DNA of 6,667 nucleotides from Spirochaetales bacterium (lineage in GTDB: Bacteria; Spirochaetota; Spirochaetia; SPDA01). The translations under genes and the position numbers were made by a program. This document shows positions 1 to 5,880 of this stretch, one piece after another (position 1 is the first letter of the stretch; each line of letters starts with the position of its first letter). The stretch is taken from contig SPDA01000097.1 of NCBI GenBank assembly GCA_004525155.1, positions 1 through 6,667 on the forward strand, read 5' to 3'. The notes beneath the pieces are model-generated. The model saw nothing but the letters and a program-made list of their open reading frames with translations, did no database searches and was not told the DNA's origin.

Positions 1-976
1 ATTCAAATCCGCAGCCCGCCGGAAAGAAAAGTGCGAGAATGTTGTCCCTGGTCAGGCGGCGTAAGGATTCTCCGTTCATCCCGAGCTTCAAAAGTACCGC
101 ATGAAGTACAGGATGCAATACCAGGGAAGGCATACCGGAAGCGTAACGCCCAAGTTTTTCCGCCAGCGTGTGAGGCGCATGATCGCTGGCTATGCAGGTT
201 ATTCTGCCCGCGAGAAGGGCCTCCAGCATCTTCTCCTGCAGGGCCTTCGGCCGCAGGGGGGGGTTGACCTTAAGGCAAGGGCCCAACGGCCCCGCAGGCA
301 GATCATTCCAGAGCAGGGCATGATGCGGTGTAATTTCGCAGGTAAGGGCAAAAGGAAGGCGGCCGCGGGCCTTTTCAATAAGATTTAACGAATCCGGCAC
401 CGACACATGGCAGACATGCAGGGTTCCCTTGAATGCTCCATCCCTCGCAAAACGGATCTGATCCTCCACCGATGCGGTTTCAGCTTCCGGCGGCCGGGCA
501 AGGCTGTGGGTTTCGGGCTTTGCCGGGTTCCACATTTCGGGCCGGAAACACGATTCCTTTTCACAATGGACCGCCAGCACGCCCCGGTAGTCCGCCTCAG
601 CCAGGGCAGCATATACGGTTTTCTGGTCTTCCGGGTCCGGAACGGCGAGATTGCCGGTTGAAAAACCTGCGAAAAGCTTGAGACCGACAACACGCTCATA
701 TTCACGCACTATTCCGGCCATTTCCCTTATCTGGGCCGGCTCCCTGGTAAGACCGGCATAGAGACCATGAAACAGCCTCCCGGGCAGCAGACGTAAGGCG
801 CTGTCCGCGTCAAGGAGTCTTTTTTCTATAAGCGCCCGGGAAACAAGAGGCGGATTTGTGTTGGGCTGTTCAAAGACACCGGAGAATCCGAGGCTTGCGG
901 CGGTAGAAAATCCGTGTAAAAGGGTTTCTTTTGAGGATTCCGACCAGTCCCTCAGATGAACATGGGGATCGATCAT
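1..976 (-). CDS. pyrC: Dihydroorotase, class I-like, 3' end cut by window edge
   Basis: Predicted to catalyse the reversible cyclisation of N-carbamoyl-L-aspartate to dihydroorotate, the third step of pyrimidine synthesis, in the cytoplasm. I translated the minus strand by hand: 325 residues are open from the ATG at 976 to the window edge, with no stop or frameshift. Visible amidohydrolase signatures are HVH at residues 5-7 (metal site), K100 in GLKLF (likely the carboxylated bridging lysine), H137 in VHCE, H190 in HVCHVS, EITPHH at 214-219, KVNPPLR at 236-242, and D265 in the ASDHAPH motif. These match class I dihydroorotases. The metal-binding HxH lies only five residues from the start, so most of the usual N-terminal small-domain segment is absent. 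The ATG overlaps the purE stop by 4 bases (ATGA), which supports this start and suggests coupled translation. Allantoinase or hydantoinase is the alternative, but the motifs and nucleotide-operon context favour dihydroorotase. Confidence 0.9.
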   Translation of the reverse strand, partial: MIDPHVHLRDWSESSKETLLHGFSTAASLGFSGVFEQPNTNPPLVSRALIEKRLLDADSALRLLPGRLFHGLYAGLTREPAQIREMAGIVREYERVVGLKLFAGFSTGNLAVPDPEDQKTVYAALAEADYRGVLAVHCEKESCFRPEMWNPAKPETHSLARPPEAETASVEDQIRFARDGAFKGTLHVCHVSVPDSLNLIEKARGRLPFALTCEITPHHALLWNDLPAGPLGPCLKVNPPLRPKALQEKMLEALLAGRITCIASDHAPHTLAEKLGRYASGMPSLVLHPVLHAVLLKLGMNGESLRRLTRDNILALFFPAGCGFE

Positions 977-1488
977 GATTCCGGATAATCCGCATACCCT
1001 GTTTTTTCCAGGAGCCGGGCCTTGGCTTCCACTTCCTGGGTCTGATTCCGTAAAAATACTTCAAGTTTTGCGCGAATATCCCCGTTCGAGAGCGCAAGAA
1101 TGCGAAGGGCGAGAAGAGCGGCGTTTTTTGCGTTGTTGATTGCCACGGCGGCAACCGGTACGCCTCCGGGCATCTGGACGATGGACAGCAGGGAATCGAG
1201 ACCCTGGAGGGCGGACGTCCTTACCGGCACGCCTATTACCGGCAGACTGGTATACGCCGCGGTCATGCCCGGAAGATGAGCGGCACCCCCGGCGCCTGCG
1301 ATAATAACCAGAAGTCCCCTTTCCGCCGCCTTTTTCGCGTATGCGGCCATCCTGTCCGGTGTCCGGTGAGCGGACACAATGGTCAATTCATAGGGCACCT
1401 CAAACTCATCGAGTACTGTAGCCGCTTCCCGCATAACAGGAAGATCCGAATCGCTCCCCATTATGATACCCACTTTCGGTTTATCCAT
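973..1488 (-). CDS. purE: N5-carboxyaminoimidazole ribonucleotide mutase, class I PurE
   Basis: Converts N5-CAIR to CAIR in de novo purine synthesis, acting directly on the product of the upstream purK. At 171 residues it is the usual full length for a class I PurE. The family motifs are intact: GSDSD at residues 11-15 (phosphate and ribose binding), SAHRTP at 39-44 with the expected catalytic histidine at 41, [11 protein letters not shown] at 65-75, and the [11 protein letters not shown] stretch at about 98-107 that is typical of class I enzymes. A neighbouring purK also points to the mutase rather than the CO2-using class II carboxylase. Class I PurE is known as an octamer. The ATG lies inside the last codons of purK (8-base overlap), and the TGA overlaps the pyrC ATG, so the gene is probably translated by coupling within a purK-purE-pyrC transcript. 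A purine-rich stretch (AAGGGGAACGGG) lies upstream of the start. Confidence 0.97.
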   Translation of the reverse strand: MDKPKVGIIMGSDSDLPVMREAATVLDEFEVPYELTIVSAHRTPDRMAAYAKKAAERGLLVIIAGAGGAAHLPGMTAAYTSLPVIGVPVRTSALQGLDSLLSIVQMPGGVPVAAVAINNAKNAALLALRILALSNGDIRAKLEVFLRNQTQEVEAKARLLEKTGYADYPES

Positions 1489-2611
1489 GTTTACCCGTTC
1501 CCCTTACCTTCAGCAATGCTCTGGCAAGTCCTGCCTTTTCCAGGGCGGCATCCCTGTTCTTGTCCAGAATGGTGATGTGACCCATTTTCCTGAAGGGTTT
1601 TACTTCCTTTTTTCCGTACAGATGAATGGAAAGACCCGGAACGGCAAGGGCCTGTTCATAGCCCTCATAGACAGGCCCGCCGGAAGCATCCCGTTCCCCC
1701 AGCAGGTTTATCATGACCGCGGGAGACAGGAGCTCCGCGGAACCGAGGGGGTAGCCGCATACAGCCCGGATGTGCTGTTCAAACTGGCAGGTCACGGCAG
1801 CCTCGATGGTATAGTGGCCTGAATTATGGGGCCTGGGGGCGATTTCATTTACCAGGATTCTTCCGTCCCTTGCAAGAAAAAGTTCAACCCCGAAGACGCC
1901 GGTACCGTTCAGGGCTGTTACCGCCCGTTCTGCGATAACACGCGCTTTTTCCGCCGTCTCCGCATCCACCCGCGCTGGAGCGATGATGGTATCGCAGATA
2001 TTCGCCTGAGCGTCAAACACCATCTCCGTAACGGGGTAGGAAAGAACCTTTCCATTCCTGTCCCGCGCCACCATGACGGCAAGTTCCGCACTGAAATCGA
2101 TATACTCTTCAAAGAAACAGGGACCCTGCAGACGGGATTTCAGGTCCTGCCTGCCTTTTAAAACAGCAACTCCCCTGCCGTCGTAACCGCCGAAACGTGA
2201 TTTCTGAACCAGGGGGAAAGGCGTCTTATTAAGGAACCCTTCCGGATCTTCCGGAGCGGTGAATTCCGGCACCGGCAGTCCCGCTTTTTCAAGCATCTGC
2301 TTCTGGTTAAGCTTGTCCTGGATTGCCCTTAAAACCGCCGGAGAAGGCAGTATCCGCATTCCCCTGTTTTCAAGGACAAGGAGCGCTTCCGTGTCTATGT
2401 GCTCGATGTCGTACGTAGAAACGTCGGAAGCGCCGACCACCGCCTCGATTGCCGCCGGGTCGGAAAGGCTTCCGCACACAAATCTGTCCGCAAAATGAGC
2501 TGCAGGCGCATCCGGCGAGGGATCCAGTACCGTGGTATGGATGCCGAGCCTCATGGTTTTGTACAACATCATTCTTGCGAGCTGTCCGCCTCCAAGTATG
2601 CCAAGCTTCAT
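1481..2611 (-). CDS. purK: N5-carboxyaminoimidazole ribonucleotide synthase (ATP-grasp)
   Basis: Uses ATP and bicarbonate to carboxylate aminoimidazole ribonucleotide to N5-CAIR, the substrate of PurE. From the chosen start it has 376 residues, normal for PurK. In order: N-terminal pre-ATP-grasp fold with [11 protein letters not shown] at 4-14, DIEH at 68-71, ATP-grasp domain with [11 protein letters not shown] at 137-147 (glycine-rich loop), the adenine-contact FFEEYI at about 166-171, GVELF at 241-245, and the metal/phosphate motif [12 protein letters not shown] at 255-266. The PurK C-terminal motif RKMGHIT is at 341-347. The frame stays open upstream to an ATG at 2662, but I start at 2611: homologues begin MKLGILGGG, a GAGGCGGTG ribosome-binding site sits 7 bases before this ATG, and a good promoter -10 covers the alternative starts near 2635. 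It is first in the operon and overlaps purE by 8 bases. Confidence 0.95.
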   Translation of the reverse strand: MKLGILGGGQLARMMLYKTMRLGIHTTVLDPSPDAPAAHFADRFVCGSLSDPAAIEAVVGASDVSTYDIEHIDTEALLVLENRGMRILPSPAVLRAIQDKLNQKQMLEKAGLPVPEFTAPEDPEGFLNKTPFPLVQKSRFGGYDGRGVAVLKGRQDLKSRLQGPCFFEEYIDFSAELAVMVARDRNGKVLSYPVTEMVFDAQANICDTIIAPARVDAETAEKARVIAERAVTALNGTGVFGVELFLARDGRILVNEIAPRPHNSGHYTIEAAVTCQFEQHIRAVCGYPLGSAELLSPAVMINLLGERDASGGPVYEGYEQALAVPGLSIHLYGKKEVKPFRKMGHITILDKNRDAALEKAGLARALLKVRGTGKHG

Positions 2612-2618
2612 GATGGTA

Positions 2619-2627
2619 CACCGCCTC
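2619..2627 (-). promoter_or_regulatory. Ribosome-binding site deciding the purK start
   Basis: On the minus strand GAGGCGGTG lies 7 bases before the ATG at 2611. The upstream in-frame ATG codons near 2635, 2632 and 2662 have no comparable purine-rich site. This supports MKLGILGGG as the true PurK N-terminus rather than a 17-residue extension. Confidence 0.55.
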
Positions 2628-2633
2628 GTCATC

Positions 2634-2662
2634 ATGGTAATGGACAAATCTATTAGTTTCAA
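2634..2662 (-). promoter_or_regulatory. Candidate sigma-70-type promoter of the purK-purE-pyrC operon
   Basis: Reading the minus strand, TTGAAA (2662-2657; five of six matches to TTGACA) is followed after exactly 17 bases by TACCAT (2639-2634; four of six matches to TATAAT). Transcription would begin around 2627, giving a leader of only about 16 bases that carries the purK ribosome-binding site. No purine riboswitch or attenuator hairpin is possible in such a short leader. I did not recognise a PurR-type operator in the 94-base region. Confidence 0.5.
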
Positions 2663-2675
2663 GACCGGAGAAATA

Positions 2676-2684
2676 TGCTATAGT
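2676..2684 (+). promoter_or_regulatory. Candidate extended -10 promoter of the AAA+ ATPase gene
   Basis: TGCTATAGT fits an extended -10 element (TGn followed by a hexamer with five of six matches to TATAAT). No good -35 is found at 16-18 bases: the nearest is TTTCAA at 2657, a poor match in this direction. Extended -10 promoters can work without a strong -35. Transcription would start near 2691, leaving a leader of about 15 bases. Confidence 0.45.
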
Positions 2685-2689
2685 TGACC

Positions 2690-2698
2690 AAAAGGAGG
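2690..2698 (+). promoter_or_regulatory. Strong Shine-Dalgarno site of the AAA+ ATPase gene
   Basis: AAAAGGAGG is followed by 7 bases and then the ATG at 2706. It is the best ribosome-binding site in the window and fixes the start of the ATPase gene. Confidence 0.85.
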
Positions 2699-2705
2699 AT
2701 TTCCC

Positions 2706-4586
2706 ATGGCTACGGAACCTGATATTCAGCAGCAGCTGTCGCGTATTTCGAACTGGATTCCAGTATCCTACAAGCAGGACATGCTTAAAAAGCTGACAAA
2801 ACTGCTGTCTCCCGGTGAAAGCGTGGCGGATCTTCTGGAAGGTTTCTATAACGGCCGTGTTCTCCAGGGCAGGGAGACAGGTATTTCCGGCGTTCTCTTT
2901 TTCACATCGAAGAGGCTGTTATTCATAGCCAACGATAAAATCAGGCCCGATCATGAAGCTACGGCCTACGAGGATATTCTCTCGGCCGTGAGCGAACGGG
3001 GATTTGCCACCACCAGGCTGAATATCAGCCTGCCGGGCGAGAAGATTTCCTTCGATTCAGTTTCACCGGAAACCGTGGTCCAAAGAAGCATTTCTCTTAT
3101 TACCGGGGAAATGGACAGAAACACCATTCTACAGCCCCTGCCGCAGGAAGCGGAAGAAACCGGCATGGCAGGCCTGCCGGGCGGCGATATTCTCGATGAA
3201 TTGTCCAATCTCAATTTTCTGTTTCTCGAGGCCAAGAAAATTATCCTTCTGCTCGAGAAATACAAAGACTTCAACCAGGACCCCGATTTTCAATCCAAAC
3301 TCTTACAGGACGTTGTTCTTCTCTGTTCGCTCTGTTTTCCGGACCGGGAAAGCATTTACCCGGAATCAAAACTGTTCCTGGCCCTTTTGCTGCTTCCCTT
3401 CAAGGCGCCGGACGGGAATTTCGCCGCGGCTGCAAAAGAACTCTATGCCTTCGATTCCTTTCCCCTCCACTACCGGGATACCCTTTTGTCATTTTACGAG
3501 AGCAGGCAATGGCTTAACCCCGCTCCCGTAACGGGCAAGGAGGAGCTTCCCGCGCTTCAGAGTCTCTTTGTTCAAGACGGGAAAGCGGGTACCGATCACT
3601 TTTCACGGGTAAGCGCCGGACTTTACACCATGGTCCAGTGTTTTATCAAAGCCGACGGCACCGTAACGGAGAACGAAAAGGAACGTCTCAAGCAGCTCTA
3701 TAACCTTATTCAGGCCCACAAAAAGCTTCCGGCAAAAGCGGCAAAGGAGGAGGAAAAGGAGACTCTGGAGGATGTTCTTGCCAAACTGAACAAGCTCGTC
3801 GGCATGGAAAAAATAAAAGATCAGATTAAAACTTTTATAAACCTCATAAGCATTCAAAAGGAAAGGACCCAGAGGAACCTTCCCCTTACACCCTTCTCCC
3901 TGCATGCCGTGTTTTACGGTCCCCCGGGTACGGGAAAAACCACCATCGCCAGGATTATGGGGAAAATTTACAAGCATCTCGGTCTCCTTACGAAGGGCCA
4001 GCTGTTGGAGACGGACAGGGCGGGGCTGGTGGCCGGTTATGTAGGCCAGACCGCAAAACGTGTGGACGAGGTTGTGCAATCCGCCCTGGACGGCGTTCTT
4101 TTCGTGGATGAAGCCTACACGCTGTCCCCCGAGGACGGCGGCAAAGATTTCGGCCAGGAGGCGATAGACACCATCCTAAAGCGTATGGAAGATTACCGGG
4201 ACAGGTTTGCCGTCATCGTTGCAGGCTACCCCGACGAGATGCGCAGATTCATTTACTCGAATCCGGGATTAAAATCCAGATTCAGCCGGTATTTTTATTT
4301 CGACCACTATAAGCCCGAGGAACTTATCAGGATTTACGATATTTTCACCAAAGACGCGGCCTTTATTACCGCTGAAGAGGGAAGGGAAAAGCTTCTAGGT
4401 CTGCTCACGGAACTGTACGAGGAACGCTCCAGGACCTTCGGAAACGGCAGGCTTGTACGGAATATTTTTGAAAAAATAGTGGAAAAGCAGGCAAACAGGC
4501 TCGTGGGCATCACCCCGCTGACAGATGAACTTCTCTGCTCAATTACACCGGAAGACATCCCTTCACGCGAGGAACTCGGGGAATAA
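2706..4586 (+). CDS. PH-like domain / TerB-like / CbbX-type AAA+ ATPase fusion
   Basis: A 626-residue cytoplasmic protein with no signal peptide or membrane segment. Residues about 35-130 resemble bacterial PH/GRAM-type (YokE-like) domains: LSPGESV, then GISGVLFFTSKRLLFI at 59-74, the usual strand pattern, and a closing helix. Residues about 160-335 are mostly helical; KADGTVTENEK at 315-325 resembles the acidic signature of TerB-like domains. From about 355 a CbbX/SpoVK (CfxQ) AAA+ module follows: LVGMEKIKDQI, Walker A GPPGTGKT at 405-412, pore-loop YVGQT at 445-449, Walker B VLFVDEAY at 464-471, sensor-1 region VIVAGYPDEM, arginine finger SRF around R525, and sensor-2 GNGRLVRN at 579-586. 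All ATPase residues look intact, so it should hydrolyse ATP and remodel a protein substrate. Family precedents include CbbX (rubisco activation) and EccA (type VII secretion), but neither rubisco nor ESX genes are visible, so the substrate is unknown. It appears to be a single-gene unit with its own promoter. Confidence 0.88.
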   Translation: MATEPDIQQQLSRISNWIPVSYKQDMLKKLTKLLSPGESVADLLEGFYNGRVLQGRETGISGVLFFTSKRLLFIANDKIRPDHEATAYEDILSAVSERGFATTRLNISLPGEKISFDSVSPETVVQRSISLITGEMDRNTILQPLPQEAEETGMAGLPGGDILDELSNLNFLFLEAKKIILLLEKYKDFNQDPDFQSKLLQDVVLLCSLCFPDRESIYPESKLFLALLLLPFKAPDGNFAAAAKELYAFDSFPLHYRDTLLSFYESRQWLNPAPVTGKEELPALQSLFVQDGKAGTDHFSRVSAGLYTMVQCFIKADGTVTENEKERLKQLYNLIQAHKKLPAKAAKEEEKETLEDVLAKLNKLVGMEKIKDQIKTFINLISIQKERTQRNLPLTPFSLHAVFYGPPGTGKTTIARIMGKIYKHLGLLTKGQLLETDRAGLVAGYVGQTAKRVDEVVQSALDGVLFVDEAYTLSPEDGGKDFGQEAIDTILKRMEDYRDRFAVIVAGYPDEMRRFIYSNPGLKSRFSRYFYFDHYKPEELIRIYDIFTKDAAFITAEEGREKLLGLLTELYEERSRTFGNGRLVRNIFEKIVEKQANRLVGITPLTDELLCSITPEDIPSREELGE

Positions 4587-4590
4587 TAAG

Positions 4591-5814
4591 CTAGTGAAGC
4601 GGTTCGTCCGGGTATTTTTCCACCACGGTCTTGAGACTGGGCAGAACATCCAGGAACACCTCCACCAGCTCCGGGTCAAATTTTACACCGCTCAAGGATT
4701 TAATCTCCTGCAGTACCTGAGTCTCATCCCAGGCTTCCTTATAGACCCGTTTTGACCGCAGGGCGTCGAAAACGTCCGCAATCGCCACGATCCTTCCGAA
4801 AAGAGGTATCTCCTCCCGTATTTTACCGACACCGATTTTTTGCAGGTCGTCTCCCACTTCTTCGGGAAGATATCCGGGGTATCCGCTGCCGTCCCAGCTC
4901 TCGTGGTGGTTCTGAGCGACTATTGCGGCCATGTCGTCGAAGGCCGACTGCTTGTCGATGAAGAGCCTGGCGCCGTGCACGGTGTGAGTCTTCATGATTT
5001 CGAATTCATCCTCGGTAAATCTCGCCGGTTTTTTGAGGATTGTGTCGGAAATGGCGACTTTGCCCACATCGTGCAGCATTGCCGCCATGCGAAGGTTATC
5101 CATGGTGTTTTCCATTTCCTGTCTAGAAATATTGTGCCTGTAGGCCCAGTGTTCATAAATTTCTATGGCGAAACCGGCAACCCTGTTTACATGAGGTCCT
5201 GTTTCCTTGGGATCCCTCAGTTCGGCCATTTTTATCATCCTGAGCAGGATGGCTCTCGTCATCTGGGCGCGCTGAAGGGCGGTGGTGGCGCTGTTGGCAA
5301 AATGGGTTACAAGAAGCTCGTCATCCTGGGTGAAGGCCATTATGTTTCCGTTTCCGTCCTTGGAGTTGATAACCTGGATAACTCCCAGGATTTCTCCCGT
5401 ATTGGTCTTTAAGGGTATGGTCAGGGTGGATACAGTCTTATATTTGGATATTTGGTCGAATTTGGGATTGAAACTGTAGGGAGCTTTCGAAGGTATTTTA
5501 TACATGTCCGGAATGTTCAGCAGCTCTCCGTGTTTTGCCGCGTACCCCGAAATCGTTTTATCGTCGATTTCAACGCTGAACACGGAATAGATGAGTTTTT
5601 TACCGGGCGGCAGCCGGCCCTGCAGTTCATCGTTCTGTGCATAATTGATAAAGAGCTTGTCATCTTTTCTTATGTAGATGGAACCCGCTTCGGCGCGGGC
5701 TACGCGCCTCGTTTCGAAAAGAATCCTCTCGAGGAGTATATCAAGGTCCTGTATTTTGTTAAGGTCGGAATCCAGTTTAATTATCTGTTTTAAATTTTTT
5801 GTTGTCTGTTTCAT
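4591..5814 (-). CDS. GAF-domain HD-GYP cyclic-di-GMP phosphodiesterase
   Basis: Predicted to hydrolyse cyclic di-GMP in response to a ligand or redox cue sensed by its GAF domain; cytoplasmic, 407 residues. Residues 1-20 look helical. The GAF domain spans about 22-182 (ARAEAGSIYIR at 40-49, then strand-rich sequence ending GVIQVINSKDGNG at 144-156), linked by a helix to an HD-GYP domain at about 190-400. The HD-GYP core is complete: ELRDPKETGPH with E198 and H208, HDVGK at 248-252, H277 and H280, HHESWDGSGYPGY at 303-315 including the GYP triplet, and IADVFDALRSKRVYK at 345-359. Intact metal ligands and GYP argue for an active phosphodiesterase rather than a degenerate effector. The ATG at 5814 has GGAAGG just upstream, and the next methionine lies far inside the GAF domain. 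The TAG is 4 bases from the TAA of the converging ATPase gene. The signal bound by the GAF domain cannot be told from sequence. Confidence 0.93.
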   Translation of the reverse strand: MKQTTKNLKQIIKLDSDLNKIQDLDILLERILFETRRVARAEAGSIYIRKDDKLFINYAQNDELQGRLPPGKKLIYSVFSVEIDDKTISGYAAKHGELLNIPDMYKIPSKAPYSFNPKFDQISKYKTVSTLTIPLKTNTGEILGVIQVINSKDGNGNIMAFTQDDELLVTHFANSATTALQRAQMTRAILLRMIKMAELRDPKETGPHVNRVAGFAIEIYEHWAYRHNISRQEMENTMDNLRMAAMLHDVGKVAISDTILKKPARFTEDEFEIMKTHTVHGARLFIDKQSAFDDMAAIVAQNHHESWDGSGYPGYLPEEVGDDLQKIGVGKIREEIPLFGRIVAIADVFDALRSKRVYKEAWDETQVLQEIKSLSGVKFDPELVEVFLDVLPSLKTVVEKYPDEPLH

Positions 5815-5816
5815 TT

Positions 5817-5822
5817 CCTTCC
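5817..5822 (-). promoter_or_regulatory. Ribosome-binding site of the HD-GYP gene
   Basis: GGAAGG on the minus strand ends 2 bases before the ATG at 5814, with its first GGA 5 bases away. The spacing is tight but usable, and no other in-frame start lies nearby. Confidence 0.55.
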
Positions 5823-5836
5823 GTAGTAAAACCTAT

Positions 5837-5876
5837 CTTATAGTGATTTTCCTGTTACATCAATAAACTTATCGGC
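5837..5876 (-). promoter_or_regulatory. Candidate promoter elements upstream of the HD-GYP gene
   Basis: The 66-base gap 5815-5880 holds two overlapping candidates on the minus strand. GCCGATAA (5876-5869) is an exact copy of the -10 consensus of flagellar sigma-28 promoters, but the expected TAAA about 15 bases upstream is not present (TGGT instead). Further down, TTGATG is followed by CACTATAAGAT, giving sigma-70-like pairs: TTGATG with TATAAG at 15 bases, or with TAAGAT at 17 bases. Either would give a short leader without a visible hairpin. Read-through from the metallophosphoesterase gene is also possible. Confidence 0.35.
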
Positions 5877-5880
5877 ATAA

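Noticed and set aside
31..705. Several small open frames on both strands in the first 700 bases.
   Set aside because: A continuous dihydroorotase reading frame with all class I motifs covers this whole stretch on the minus strand, so the others are shadows.
2612..2662. Longer PurK beginning at the ATG at 2662, with 17 extra residues.
   Set aside because: The extension has no ribosome-binding site and does not resemble PurK, and a promoter -10 lies inside it. The family start MKLGILGGG at 2611 has a better upstream site.
2684..2689. TTGACC as a -35 element on the plus strand.
   Set aside because: Its -10 would fall inside the coding sequence after 2706, and it overlaps the better-placed extended -10.
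3603..4079. 158-codon open frame on the minus strand inside the ATPase gene, and the 119- and 190-codon plus-strand frames opposite purK and the HD-GYP gene.
   Set aside because: They lie wholly antisense to genes with clear protein motifs, show no recognisable domains, and are expected shadows of strong coding sequence.
2706..4586. Assignment of the ATPase as CbbX, a rubisco activase.
   Set aside because: Only the C-terminal motor matches; the protein is about twice CbbX length with a different N-terminal half, and no rubisco gene is in view.
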